From: Streptomyces sp. NBC_00878
GTDB taxonomy: Bacteria > Actinomycetota > Actinomycetes > Streptomycetales > Streptomycetaceae
Reading direction: 5' to 3'
NCBI RefSeq assembly: GCF_026341515.1
Contig: NZ_JAPEOK010000001.1
Location: 8,432,001-8,496,000, forward strand
DNA: 64,000 nucleotides
Part shown: positions 50,712-58,987 of the stretch, piece after piece
Layout: each line of letters opens with the position of its first letter
How positions within the stretch are numbered: position 1 is the first letter of the stretch
Program-made: the position numbers and the translations under genes
Notes under the pieces: model-generated
Database searches by the model: none
Seen by the model: the letters and a program-made list of their open reading frames with translations, nothing else
What the model was told of the DNA's origin: nothing

Positions 50712-52163
50712 ATGTCCGAAACTCAGAAGGTGGGCGATCGGCCGAGCGCCGGACCACCCCCGGCGAACAGCGTCGACCGGTTCTTCAAGATCTCCGCCAG
50801 GGGTTCCACCTTCGCCCGTGAGGTACGCGGCGGTTTCGCCACGTTCTTCACGATGGCCTACATCCTTGTCCTGAACCCCATCATCCTGGGCAGCGCCAAG
50901 GACAAGTTCGGCGATCAGCTCGACAACGTCCAGCTGGTCACGGCCACCGCGCTGGTGGCCGCGGTGATGACGATCATCATGGGTGTCGGCGGCAACCTGC
51001 CGCTCGCGCTCGCCGCCGGTCTCGGCCTCAACGCCGTCGTCGCCTTCCAGATCGCCCCGCTGATGAGCTGGGACGACGCGATGGGCCTGATCGTCCTTGA
51101 GGGCCTGCTGATCTGCGTCCTGGTGGTGACGGGTCTGCGCGAGGCCGTCATGCACGCGATACCGCAGCCGCTCAAGCAGGCGATCAGCGTCGGCATCGGC
51201 CTGTTCATCGCCTTCATCGGCTTCGTCGACGCCGGGTTCGTCACCCGGATCCCGGACGTGGCGAACACCACGGTCCCGGTGCAGCTGGGCGGCACCGGCG
51301 CGCTGGCCGGCTGGCCGGTCCTCGTCTTCTGCCTGGGCGTGCTGCTGACCATCGGGCTGCTCGCCCGCAAGGTCAAGGGCGCGATCCTGATCAGCATCGT
51401 GACGATGACGGTCGTCGCGATCATCATCAACGAGATCGCGGACATCAAGAGCTGGGGCCTGACCACGCCGAAGGTCCCCGACGACTTCGTGGCCTCGCCG
51501 GACTTCGGACTGCTCGGCGACTTCAGCCTGTTCGGCGCCTTCGGTGAGGCAAGCGTGATCACCGTCGTGCTGCTGGTCTTCACGCTGATCCTGTCGGACT
51601 TCTTCGACACCATGGGCACGGTCGTCGGCATCAGCGCCGAGGCCGGACTCCTGGACGAGGAGGGCAAGGTCCCGAACCTCGGCCGCGTCCTGCTCATCGA
51701 CGGCGCCGCGGCGGTCGCGGGCGGCGCGGCCTCGGCCTCCTCCTCGACCTCGTACATCGAGTCGGCGGCGGGCGTCGGCGAGGGGGCGCGCACGGGCTTC
51801 GCGAACCTGGTCACCGGCGGGCTCTTCGCCCTCGCGCTGTTCATGACCCCGCTGCTGACGATCGTCCCGCTCCAGGCGGCGGCCCCCGCGCTCGTCGCGG
51901 TCGGCTTCCTGATGATGACCCAGGTCAAGCACATCGACTGGGACCGCTACGAGATCGCCATCCCGGCGTTCCTGACGATCGCCGTGATGCCCTTCACCTA
52001 CTCGATCACCAACGGCATCGGGGCGGGCTTCCTGGCCTACGTCCTGATCAAGACGGTCCTGGGCAAGGCGAAGGAGGTCCACTGGCTGCTGTGGGGAGCG
52101 TCGGTGCTGTTCCTGATCTACTTCGCGATCGACCCGATCGAACAGATCCTGGGCGTGAAGTGA
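50712..52163 (+). CDS. NCS2-family purine permease (AzgA-like)
   Basis: 483 residues with about 12-13 membrane spans. Family motifs: GFATFFTMAYILVLNP near 40, NLPLALAAGLGLNAVVAF near 97, and SDFFDTMGTVVGISAEAG near 300, the signature of the AzgA hypoxanthine/guanine/adenine permeases. It imports purines by proton symport. ATG 50712 with GAGGAG 8 bases upstream. The 270-base gap before it (50441-50711), shared with the divergent sigma gene, holds both promoters; I saw no riboswitch in it. Confidence 0.9.
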   Translation: MSETQKVGDRPSAGPPPANSVDRFFKISARGSTFAREVRGGFATFFTMAYILVLNPIILGSAKDKFGDQLDNVQLVTATALVAAVMTIIMGVGGNLPLALAAGLGLNAVVAFQIAPLMSWDDAMGLIVLEGLLICVLVVTGLREAVMHAIPQPLKQAISVGIGLFIAFIGFVDAGFVTRIPDVANTTVPVQLGGTGALAGWPVLVFCLGVLLTIGLLARKVKGAILISIVTMTVVAIIINEIADIKSWGLTTPKVPDDFVASPDFGLLGDFSLFGAFGEASVITVVLLVFTLILSDFFDTMGTVVGISAEAGLLDEEGKVPNLGRVLLIDGAAAVAGGAASASSSTSYIESAAGVGEGARTGFANLVTGGLFALALFMTPLLTIVPLQAAAPALVAVGFLMMTQVKHIDWDRYEIAIPAFLTIAVMPFTYSITNGIGAGFLAYVLIKTVLGKAKEVHWLLWGASVLFLIYFAIDPIEQILGVK

Positions 52164-52203
52164 CCACCTTCCGGGGGTGATCGGTCGCCCGCGGGCCGTG
52201 TGT

Positions 52204-52319
52204 GGCTGGTCGCGCAGTTCCCCGCGCCCCTAAAAGATGAAAGGCAGGGGCGGAGCCCCGCCTTTCAGGGGCGCGGGGCTGTGCCATTGTGCGGCTCCGC
52301 CGCGTGGGCGCGACCAGCC
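52204..52319. repeat. Nested inverted repeat / terminator (dispersed repeat copy D)
   Basis: Three nested pairs of arms: GGCTGGTCGCGC (52204-52215) with GCGCGACCAGCC (52308-52319), CCCCGCGCCCCT with AGGGGCGCGGGG (ending 52278), and GAAAGGC with GCCTTTC inside. It is the complete form of the dispersed repeat and lies between the convergent NCS2 and PBP genes, where it can end both transcripts. Confidence 0.8.
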
Positions 52320-52365
52320 CCCACCGGCCGACAGCCAACGAACCGACCGGAACCGACCGGAGCCG

Positions 52366-53817
52366 TCAGTTCTGAAGCGCGGCCCGCATCATGGCTTTCG
52401 CAACCGGCGCAGCCAACCCATTCCCGCTGACTTCCGACCGCGCCGCATCCGACTGCTCCACCACCACGGCCACAGCCACTTCCTTCCCGCTGGAGTCGTC
52501 CTTCGCGTACGACGTGAACCACGCGTACGGCGTCTGGCTGTTGTTCTCGCCGTGCTGAGCCGTACCCGTCTTGCCACCCACGGTCGCCCCGGAGATCCGC
52601 GCGTTCGTCCCCGTACCCTCCTCGACGACCGTCTGCATCGCCGACTGCAACTGCTCGGCCGTGGACGAGCTGACGATCTCCTTCGTGTCCGTCGAGTCGT
52701 CGTAGTTCTCCAGCACATCGCCGTCCGCGTCACTGATCTGCGACACCATGTGCGGCGAGACCAGCTTGCCGCCGTTGGCGATGGCAGCAGACACCATGGC
52801 CATCTGCAACGGCGTCGCGGTCACGTTGAACTGGCCGATGCCCGTCAGCGCGGTGGACGACCGGTCCATGTCCGACGGATACACGCTCTCGTACGCCCGC
52901 ACGGGCATGTCCTGCGTCTCGTCGTTGAAGCCGAACTTCTCGGCCATCGCCTTCAGCTTGTCCTGGCCCAGGTCGACGGCCATCTTCGCGAAGACGTTGT
53001 TGCACGAGTACTGGAGGGCGACCCGGATCGACGCGTTCTCACAGGGCGCGGACTTGCTCTCGTTCTCCAGGACCCTGGTCGTGCCCGGCAGCGTGTACGG
53101 GTCCTGGCTGGCGGTCCTCGTGTCCACCGAGGAGTACAGCCCGTCCTCCAGCGCGGCGGCCGCGACGACCAGCTTGAACGTCGAGCCCGGCGGCAGCGGC
53201 TGGCGCAGCGCCCGGTTCGTCATCGGCTTCTCCGGATCCTTGGTCAACTTCTTCCAGGCATCGGCATCGCCGGCGCTGAGCACCGAGGGGTCGTACGACG
53301 GGGTGGACACGACGCCGAGGATCCTGCCGGTCTTCGGGTCGATCGCGACGGCCGCGCCCTTCTTGTCACCGAGCGCCTCGTACGCGGCCTTCTGGACGTC
53401 CGGGTCGATCGTCGTGACCACGTCACCCGGGCCTGCGCGCTCGCCGGTGACCGTGTCGAGGGGCCCCTTCAGCCGGTTGTCCGTCCCGTCGAGCAGTTCC
53501 TGGTAGATGCCCTCCAACTGCGTCGCCCCGTACACCTGCGAGCTGTACCCCGTGACCGCCGCGTAGAGACTGCCGTCGGTGTACGTCCGCTTGTACTTGA
53601 GGTCGCCGCCTGTCGTCTGCGTGGAACCGGTGATCGCGTCGCCGGCCACGATGATGTTCCCGAGCGGGTACGCGTACTGCTCGATCACGTTCCGTCGGTT
53701 GTTCTTGCTCTCCGCGAGCGCCTGGCCTTCGTAGAACTGCACCCAGGTCGCCCGGACCAGCAGGGCGAGGACGAGCAGCAGGGTGAAGACGGAGGCGCGC
53801 CTGATCGTTTTGTTCAT
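52366..53817 (-). CDS. Class B penicillin-binding protein (PbpA-like transpeptidase)
   Basis: 483 residues. A short cytoplasmic N-terminus (MNKTIRRASVF) and one membrane anchor (about 10-27) precede a dimerisation domain with NNRRNVIEQYAYPLGNI. The transpeptidase domain starts near 145, with catalytic serine motif PGSTFKL near 210, the SxN motif SCN in QYSCNNVFAK near 270, and GGKTGTAQ near 400. It cross-links peptidoglycan outside the membrane. ATG 53817 fits the family N-terminus. It resembles the PbpA that is usually near ftsW and rodA in Streptomyces, but here stands apart from cell-division genes and is probably a paralog. Confidence 0.88.
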   Translation of the reverse strand: MNKTIRRASVFTLLLVLALLVRATWVQFYEGQALAESKNNRRNVIEQYAYPLGNIIVAGDAITGSTQTTGGDLKYKRTYTDGSLYAAVTGYSSQVYGATQLEGIYQELLDGTDNRLKGPLDTVTGERAGPGDVVTTIDPDVQKAAYEALGDKKGAAVAIDPKTGRILGVVSTPSYDPSVLSAGDADAWKKLTKDPEKPMTNRALRQPLPPGSTFKLVVAAAALEDGLYSSVDTRTASQDPYTLPGTTRVLENESKSAPCENASIRVALQYSCNNVFAKMAVDLGQDKLKAMAEKFGFNDETQDMPVRAYESVYPSDMDRSSTALTGIGQFNVTATPLQMAMVSAAIANGGKLVSPHMVSQISDADGDVLENYDDSTDTKEIVSSSTAEQLQSAMQTVVEEGTGTNARISGATVGGKTGTAQHGENNSQTPYAWFTSYAKDDSSGKEVAVAVVVEQSDAARSEVSGNGLAAPVAKAMMRAALQN

Positions 53818-53875
53818 CCCATACGGACGACGACCGGGACGGAGCCGATCGTTCCCACCCACCCGGATTTCTCAT

Positions 53876-54009
53876 CCGCCCTTCATGAAGCCGGGCCCCT
53901 CAAGAAGCCGGGCCCCTCAAGAAGCCGGGCCCCTCAAGAAGCCGGGCCCCTCAAGAAGCCGGGCCCCTCAAGAAGCCGTGTCCTTCATGAGGCCGTGTCC
54001 TTCATGAAG
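53876..54009. repeat. 17-bp tandem repeat array overlapping a stop codon
   Basis: Seven 17-bp units: five of CCGGGCCCCTCAAGAAG (53891-53975) and two of CCGTGTCCTTCATGA(A/G)G (53976-54009), preceded by a 15-bp partial unit. Units 6 and 7 contain the 3' end and stop of the response regulator gene. The array fills the gap to the PBP gene. Confidence 0.9.
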
Positions 54010-54572
54010 CCAGCCTCGTACGCCGCGATCACCGCCTGCGTACGGTCCCGGGTTTCCGTCTTCGCCAGGACGGCCGCCACATGGGTCTTCACCGTGGCGG
54101 GGCCGACGCCGATGCGGCCCGCGATCTCGGCGTTGGTGAGCCCGGCGGCCATCAGCCGCAGGACCTCGCGCTCCCGTCCGGTGAGCTTCGCCACCCACTC
54201 CGGCGGTGCCGCCTTCGCCCGCCCGTACTCGGTGGCGAGCGCCCGCACCGCCGCCGGGAACAGCAGGCTGTCGCTGTGCGCGACCAGCCGCACGGCCTGG
54301 ACCAGTGCGTCGGCGTCGGCCCGCTTGAGCAGAAACCCGGACGCTCCGGCGCGCAGCGCCTCGTACACGTACGCGTCGTTCTCGAAGGTGGTCACCACGA
54401 CGATGCGCGGGGGATCGGGAAGCGTCGCCAGGATCTGCTCGGTGGCACGGATGCCGTCGATCTCCGGCATGCGCACGTCCATGAGGACGACGTCCGGCTC
54501 CGCCGCGTGGGCGCGACCAGCCACGTGCAACCCGCAGCCGGCAACGATCCACCCCCTCAACGGCGCCCCCAC
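53985..54572 (-). pseudogene. NarL/FixJ response regulator lacking its receiver N-terminus
   Basis: 195 codons. From about residue 26 the protein is a good NarL-type regulator: PDVVLMDVRMPEIDG (with the phospho-acceptor Asp), later LLKRADADALVQAV, then a LuxR helix-turn-helix (LTGREREVLRLMAAGLTNAE, ATVKTHVAAVLAK). The first 50 or so receiver residues, including the acidic pair, are missing. They are replaced by DNA of the dispersed repeat (54495-54524), which joins exactly at the codons for Glu-Pro before DVVLMD. No sensor kinase gene is nearby. It is probably inactive or unregulated. Start unclear (GTG 54572 is the longest). Confidence 0.75.
54495..54524. repeat. Dispersed repeat fused to a response regulator gene (copy E)
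   Basis: CGGCTCCGCCGCGTGGGCGC then GACCAGCCAC: the same right half as in copy D (52292-52319) and, reversed, copy F (57617-57647). Confidence 0.8.
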
Positions 54573-54590
54573 CGAACCACCGTCGCACCC

Positions 54591-55109
54591 TCACCCCTCC
54601 AGCGTCAGCACAACCTCATCGATCTCCTCGCCCCGCGCATTCGCGAACCCCCTGTCCCGCTCGGAGACGCGAAACCCGCACTTCTCCAGCACGCGCAGCG
54701 ACCCCGCGTTGTCGGCGGCCGCCCGAGCGAACAACGGACGCTCAGGCACGGCATCGAGCAGCGCCCGCAATGCCCCCGTGGCGATGCCCCGGCCCCAGTA
54801 CGCCCGGTCGATCCAGTACGTCACTTCGCGCTCGTCCGGTGGGCCGTACACCGCCGCGCTGCCGACCACGTCACCGTCGACGAGGACCGTACGGTTGACG
54901 ACGTCGGACAAGCTACGGATCCGCTTCCAGTGGGCGTCGAAGGCGTCCCGGTCCGTCGGGTCCTTCGCGGTGAACGCGGCCATCCGTACCGACTCGGGAT
55001 CCATCATCTGCCGGAAGAACACCGGAAGATCGCTGTCGTGGACCTCACGGAGCACGACCTCCACGTCAGATACGTCAGATACGTCAGATTCGGCAGGTAC
55101 GTCAGTCAT
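54591..55109 (-). CDS. GNAT N-acetyltransferase (RimJ/RimL type)
   Basis: 172 residues. After a short acidic repeat (SDVSDVSDVEVV, from 9-base tandem DNA) comes the GNAT fold: TVLVDGDVVGSAAVYG, EVTYWIDRAYWGRGIATGAL with the acetyl-CoA loop (RGIATG), and NAGSLRVLEKCGFR. It transfers acetyl from acetyl-CoA to an unknown amine. ATG 55109 begins 1 base after the IclR stop, so the two genes are co-transcribed. Confidence 0.85.
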   Translation of the reverse strand: MTDVPAESDVSDVSDVEVVLREVHDSDLPVFFRQMMDPESVRMAAFTAKDPTDRDAFDAHWKRIRSLSDVVNRTVLVDGDVVGSAAVYGPPDEREVTYWIDRAYWGRGIATGALRALLDAVPERPLFARAAADNAGSLRVLEKCGFRVSERDRGFANARGEEIDEVVLTLEG

Positions 55110-55110
55110 G

Positions 55111-55884
55111 TCAGAGCCTCCGGGTGGCGAGGGTCAGCCGGTCCCGCGCGTCGAACAGCGCGTCCTTCACCATTTGCTCATGCGCGGGCGTCAGCCGCGC
55201 CACCGGCACCGAGCAGCTGATCGCGTCCCGCGCGGGCGTCCGGTAGGGGATCGCGACGCCGAAGCAGCGCAGCCCGAGCGTGTTCTCCTCGCGGTCCACC
55301 GCGAACCCCTGCTCCCGCACCTGGCGCAGCTCCTCGATGAGCTTCTCCCGGTCGGTGATCGTGTGCTCGGTCAGCGCGGGCAGCGTCTCCGGGAGCAGCT
55401 TCCGTACCTGCTCGTCGGTGTGCGTGGCGAGCAGCGCCTTGCCGAGGGACGTGGAGTGCGCGGGCAGTCGGCGGCCCACGCGCGTGAAGGGGCGCAGGTA
55501 GTGCTGGGACTGGCGGGTCGCGAGGTAGACGACGTTCGTGCCGTCGAGACGGGCCAGGTGGATCGTCTCCGTCGTGTCGTCGGAGAGCCGGTCCAGCGTC
55601 GGCCGCGCCGCCGCGACGACCTCGTCACCGTCGATGTACGACGTACCGACGAGCAGCGCCCGTACGCCGATGCCGTACCGCGTGCCCGTCGCGTCCGTCT
55701 CGACCCAGCCGAGCTCGACGAGGGTCCGCAGCAGCATGTAGAGGCTCGACTTGGGATAGCCCACCGCTTCCTGCACGGCGGCCAGGGAGTGCATACCGGG
55801 GCGCCCGGCGAAGTATTCGAGCAATTCAACCGTGCGCACCGCGGACTTGACCTGTGCTCCGCCGCCCGTCTCGCCTGCCGACAT
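55111..55884 (-). CDS. IclR-family transcriptional regulator
   Basis: 257 residues. The N-terminal winged helix (about 12-75) has LLEYFAGRPGMHSLAAVQEA, then GYPKSSLYMLLRTLVELGWV. The C-terminal GAF-like effector domain (about 85-255) has THTDEQVRKLLPE and LRCFGVAIPYRTPARDAISC with the usual cysteine. It is divergent from the ketoglutarate-semialdehyde dehydrogenase gene and probably controls it. Effectors of this family include keto-deoxy sugar acids (KdgR type), which fits the pathway. Possible common regulator of kdgD/udh. Confidence 0.88.
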   Translation of the reverse strand: MSAGETGGGAQVKSAVRTVELLEYFAGRPGMHSLAAVQEAVGYPKSSLYMLLRTLVELGWVETDATGTRYGIGVRALLVGTSYIDGDEVVAAARPTLDRLSDDTTETIHLARLDGTNVVYLATRQSQHYLRPFTRVGRRLPAHSTSLGKALLATHTDEQVRKLLPETLPALTEHTITDREKLIEELRQVREQGFAVDREENTLGLRCFGVAIPYRTPARDAISCSVPVARLTPAHEQMVKDALFDARDRLTLATRRL

Positions 55885-55947
55885 CGGCCTTGACCCCCTA
55901 GTTCGCCGGGAAATAGTCTCCACAGCATATTCACCACCAGAGACAGC

Positions 55948-55963
55948 GTTCAGCATATCGAAC
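55948..55963. promoter_or_regulatory. Candidate IclR operator
   Basis: GTTCAGCATATCGAAC, a dyad with GTTC/GAAC ends in the 131-base gap between the divergent IclR and dehydrogenase genes. CAGCATAT also occurs at 55923-55930. Inferred from position and symmetry. Confidence 0.45.
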
Positions 55964-56015
55964 ACCGCTGGTGAGTGGCACATGTACTGCGGCATTACAT
56001 CTGGAGGGACCCGCG

Positions 56016-57545
56016 GTGGCAGCAGCACCAGTCTGGAGTGTCGACCCCCGAACCGGGAAGCAGCGCGAGCAGGTTGCGGTCGAAGCCACGGCCCAGGAGG
56101 TGGACGCGGCCGTCCGCGCGGCCCACGCCGCCCGGGGAGCACTCGCCGACCGCACGGTCCGCGCGGCCTTCCTGCGCTCCGCGGCCGACCAGCTCGAAAG
56201 CGCCAAGGACCACCTGGTCGAGGCCGCCGACGCGGAGACCGCGCTCGGCCCGGTCCGGCTCACCGGCGAGCTCGCCCGCACCTGCTACCAGCTGCGGGCC
56301 TTCGCGGACATCGTCGACGAGGGCGAGTTCCTCGGGGTCGTGATCAACCACCCCGACGACACCGCGACCCCGCCGATCCCGGACCTGCGCCGGTACAAGG
56401 TGCCGCTGGGCGTCGTCGCCGTCTACTCGGCCTCGAACTTCCCGTTCGCGTTCTCGGTCCCCGGCGGCGACACCGCGAGTGCGCTCGCCGCGGGCTGCCC
56501 GGTCGTCGTCAAGGCGCACCCCGACCACCCGGGCCTGTCCGAGCTGGTCGCCGCCGTGCTGCGCCGGGCCGCCGCCCAGCACGACATCCCCGACGGCGTC
56601 CTCGGCCTGGTCCACGGCTTCGACGCGGGCGTCGAACTCGTCAAGCACCCGCTGGTCACGGCCGCCGGATTCACCGGTTCGGTACGCGGCGGACGCGCCC
56701 TCTTCGACGCGGCGGCCGCCCGGCCCGTGCCGATCCCCTTCCACGGCGAGCTGGGTTCCCTGAACCCCGTCGTCATCACCGAGGCCGCGGCCGCCGAGCG
56801 CGCCGAGGCGATCGGTACGGGGCTGGCGGGCTCCATGACGCTGGGCGTCGGCCAGTTCTGCGTGAAGCCGGGCCTGGTGCTGGCACCGGCCGGCGCGTCC
56901 GGTGACCGCCTGGTCAAGTCGCTGACGGACGCGGTGAGCGACACGAACGCGGGCGTCCTCCTCGACCACCGCATGCGCGACAACTTCGTCGCGGGGGTCG
57001 CCGAGCGGGCCGAACTCCCCGACGTGGACGCCCCGGTGACCCCGGGTGCGGGCAGCGAGCACACGGTGAGCCCCGGGTTCCTGACGGTTCCGGCCGCCCG
57101 TATCGCCGCCGAGGGGGAGTACGACCTGCTGCTTGAGGAGTGCTTCGGGCCGGTCACCGTGGTCGCCCGCTACGAGGACGAGGCCGAGGCGAACGCGGTG
57201 CTCGCGCGGCTGCCCGGCAACCTCACCGCGACGGTCCACCTCTCCGCGGAGGAGACCGCCGGCGAGGGGCGCGGTGCGGAGATCCTCGCCGAGCTGACGC
57301 CGCTCGCGGGTCGCGTCCTGGTCAACGCGTGGCCGACCGGTGTCGCGGTCGCGCCCGCGCAGCACCACGGGGGGCCCTACCCGGCGACCACCTCCACGTC
57401 CACGTCGGTCGGCGGTACGGCCATCGAGCGGTGGCTGCGGCCGGTGGCGTACCAGAACACGCCGGAGGCGCTGCTGCCGGCGGAGCTCCGCGACGACAAT
57501 CCGCTGGGGTTGCCTCGGCGGTATGACGGGCGTCTGGAGCGGTAG
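56016..57545 (+). CDS. Alpha-ketoglutarate semialdehyde dehydrogenase
   Basis: 509-residue aldehyde dehydrogenase of the 2,5-dioxovalerate (KGSADH) branch. It oxidises alpha-ketoglutarate semialdehyde to 2-oxoglutarate with NAD(P)+. Typical are SASNFPFAFSVPGGDTASAL near 145, FTGSVRGGRALFDAAAARP near 225, HGELGSLNPVVI (Glu) near 250, and the catalytic cysteine in GVGQFCVKPGLVLA near 290. GTG 56016 has GGAGGG 7 bases upstream. It finishes the route started by udh, kdgD and the DHDPS/IlvD pair, though encoded 30-45 kb away. Confidence 0.88.
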   Translation: MAAAPVWSVDPRTGKQREQVAVEATAQEVDAAVRAAHAARGALADRTVRAAFLRSAADQLESAKDHLVEAADAETALGPVRLTGELARTCYQLRAFADIVDEGEFLGVVINHPDDTATPPIPDLRRYKVPLGVVAVYSASNFPFAFSVPGGDTASALAAGCPVVVKAHPDHPGLSELVAAVLRRAAAQHDIPDGVLGLVHGFDAGVELVKHPLVTAAGFTGSVRGGRALFDAAAARPVPIPFHGELGSLNPVVITEAAAAERAEAIGTGLAGSMTLGVGQFCVKPGLVLAPAGASGDRLVKSLTDAVSDTNAGVLLDHRMRDNFVAGVAERAELPDVDAPVTPGAGSEHTVSPGFLTVPAARIAAEGEYDLLLEECFGPVTVVARYEDEAEANAVLARLPGNLTATVHLSAEETAGEGRGAEILAELTPLAGRVLVNAWPTGVAVAPAQHHGGPYPATTSTSTSVGGTAIERWLRPVAYQNTPEALLPAELRDDNPLGLPRRYDGRLER

Positions 57546-57616
57546 CGCTCCGCTGGGGGCGCCGTTTCGTTGGTGCGCCGTTGGGCCTGCGGTCGTCTGA
57601 CGGCCGCAGGCCCGCT

Positions 57617-57700
57617 GTGGCTGATCGCGCCCACGCGGCGGAGCCGCAAATCGGCACAGCCCCGCGCCCCTGAAAGGGGCGCGCCCCTTTGAAGGCGCGC
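57617..57700. repeat. Dispersed repeat with terminator hairpin (copy F)
   Basis: GTGGCTGATCGCGCCCACGC, GGCGGAGCCGC and then CAGCCCCGCGCCCCTG, followed by the hairpin CCCCTGAAAGGGG with flanking GCGC. It lies 70 bases after the dehydrogenase stop and probably ends that transcript. Confidence 0.75.
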
Positions 57701-57738
57701 CCATCGCAACCGACCGTACGACCTGGGACAATCTCTCA

Positions 57739-58347
57739 ATGGACCTGGAACTTCCTGAACTTCCCTTTTCTCTCCGGACGTACGGGCCCGATGGGCACTG
57801 GTCGTACGAGGACGGGGTGCTCACCGGGTGGGCGGGTGCACGGCAGGACCGGTTCGTGCCGCCTACCGACGAGGGACTGGACCCCGCGTCCGACGCCCCC
57901 CGGCTGCTGGGGTCGCCGGAGGGGGACTTCCAGCTCATCGCCCGGGTCACGGTCGGTTTCGCCGGGGCCTTCGACGCGGGTGTGCTGTACGTGCATGTGG
58001 GCGAGCGGGCCTGGGCCAAGCTCTGCCTGGAGAACTCGCCGGACGTGCCCACCGTCTGCACGGTCGTCACCCGGGGCCACTCCGACGACGCCAACTCCTT
58101 CACGGTGGAAGGTAGTTCGGTCTGGCTGAGGATCAGCCGCACCGGCCGCGCCTTCGCCTTCCACGCCTCGCGGGACGGCAAGCGCTGGACCTTCGTCCGC
58201 CTCTTCACCCTGGCGGACGAGAAGGAGACCGGAGCGGCCCTGATCGGCTTCATGACCCAGTCCCCGATGGGCGAGGGCTGCGTGGTCACGTACGACCACA
58301 TCGAATTCCGCCCGGACTGGCCGGCTGACCTGAGGGACGGCACCTGA
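57739..58347 (+). CDS. DUF1349 (concanavalin-like) protein
   Basis: 202 residues, cytoplasmic, beta-rich. DUF1349 features: GDFQLIARVTVGFAGAFDAG, LYVHVGERAWAKLCLENSPD, SSVWLRISRTGRAFAFHASR. The fold is a lectin-like jelly roll, with no known reaction; some homologues sit beside sugar genes. ATG 57739. It stands alone between a terminator repeat and a DinB-like gene. Confidence 0.85.
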   Translation: MDLELPELPFSLRTYGPDGHWSYEDGVLTGWAGARQDRFVPPTDEGLDPASDAPRLLGSPEGDFQLIARVTVGFAGAFDAGVLYVHVGERAWAKLCLENSPDVPTVCTVVTRGHSDDANSFTVEGSSVWLRISRTGRAFAFHASRDGKRWTFVRLFTLADEKETGAALIGFMTQSPMGEGCVVTYDHIEFRPDWPADLRDGT

Positions 58348-58404
58348 GACACGGCATTTGGGGGACGGCACTTGAGGGACGGCACCTGACGGGTGGCGCT
58401 TGAG
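58335..58404. repeat. 14-bp tandem repeat across the DUF1349 stop codon
   Basis: Five contiguous 14-bp units (58335-58348, -58362, -58376, -58390, -58404), consensus GGACGGCACCTGAG. The TGA stop of the gene lies in the first unit at 58345-58347. Confidence 0.88.
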
Positions 58405-58456
58405 CGTCGGTCCCCCGGGGTCGTGTCCGTGGACGCCCGGTGTCATGCTGCCGTGC

Positions 58457-58987
58457 ATGACCACCGACACGCACCCCACCCTGCCGGACGGCCGCCCCAT
58501 CCCTCTCATGACCGGACCGGAACGGCCCATGCTGGAGAGCTGGCTCGCGTTCCATCGGGCCACCCTGGAGATGAAGTGCGCGGGGCTGGACGACGGCCAG
58601 GTGCGGCTGGCGTCCGCCGCGCCGTCGGAGCTGACGCTGCTCGGGCTGGTGCAGCACCTCGCCGAGGTGGAGCGGAACTGGTTCCAGGCGGTGTTCGCCG
58701 GACTCGACGTGCCGACGCTGTACGAGGACGGCGCCGGCGGGTACGCCCTCGACCCGGAGCGAGGGCTCGACGAAGCGCTCGCGGACTGGCGCCGGGAGGT
58801 CGAGCGGGGGCAGGAGCTGTGCGCCGGGCGGTCGCTGGACGACACCGGGCGCATCGTCGAGGAGCCGATGGCCGGGGTCGAAGTCAGCCTGCGCTGGATC
58901 CTTGTCCACATGATCGAGGAGTACGCGCGGCACAACGGCCACGCGGACCTCGTCAGGGAGCGGATCGACGGCGTCACAGGCGCCTGA
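58457..58987 (+). CDS. DinB-like protein (DUF664)
   Basis: 176 residues, four-helix bundle family. Metal-ligand pattern: [16 protein letters not shown] (His) near 80, and [20 protein letters not shown] (two His) near 155. Such proteins are related to mycothiol- or bacillithiol-S-transferases; the reaction of this one is unknown. ATG 58457; an in-frame ATG at 58445 is possible. Confidence 0.83.
   Translation: MTTDTHPTLPDGRPIPLMTGPERPMLESWLAFHRATLEMKCAGLDDGQVRLASAAPSELTLLGLVQHLAEVERNWFQAVFAGLDVPTLYEDGAGGYALDPERGLDEALADWRREVERGQELCAGRSLDDTGRIVEEPMAGVEVSLRWILVHMIEEYARHNGHADLVRERIDGVTGA

Noticed and set aside
53891..54009. Regularly spaced repeats that might suggest a CRISPR array
   Set aside because: The 17-bp units are directly adjacent with no unique spacers and there are no cas genes.
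52237..55893. A very long plus-strand open frame (over 1200 codons) across the PBP, regulator, GNAT and IclR genes
   Set aside because: It is antisense to four genes with clear motifs and contains no recognisable domain. Long antisense frames are common in high-GC DNA.
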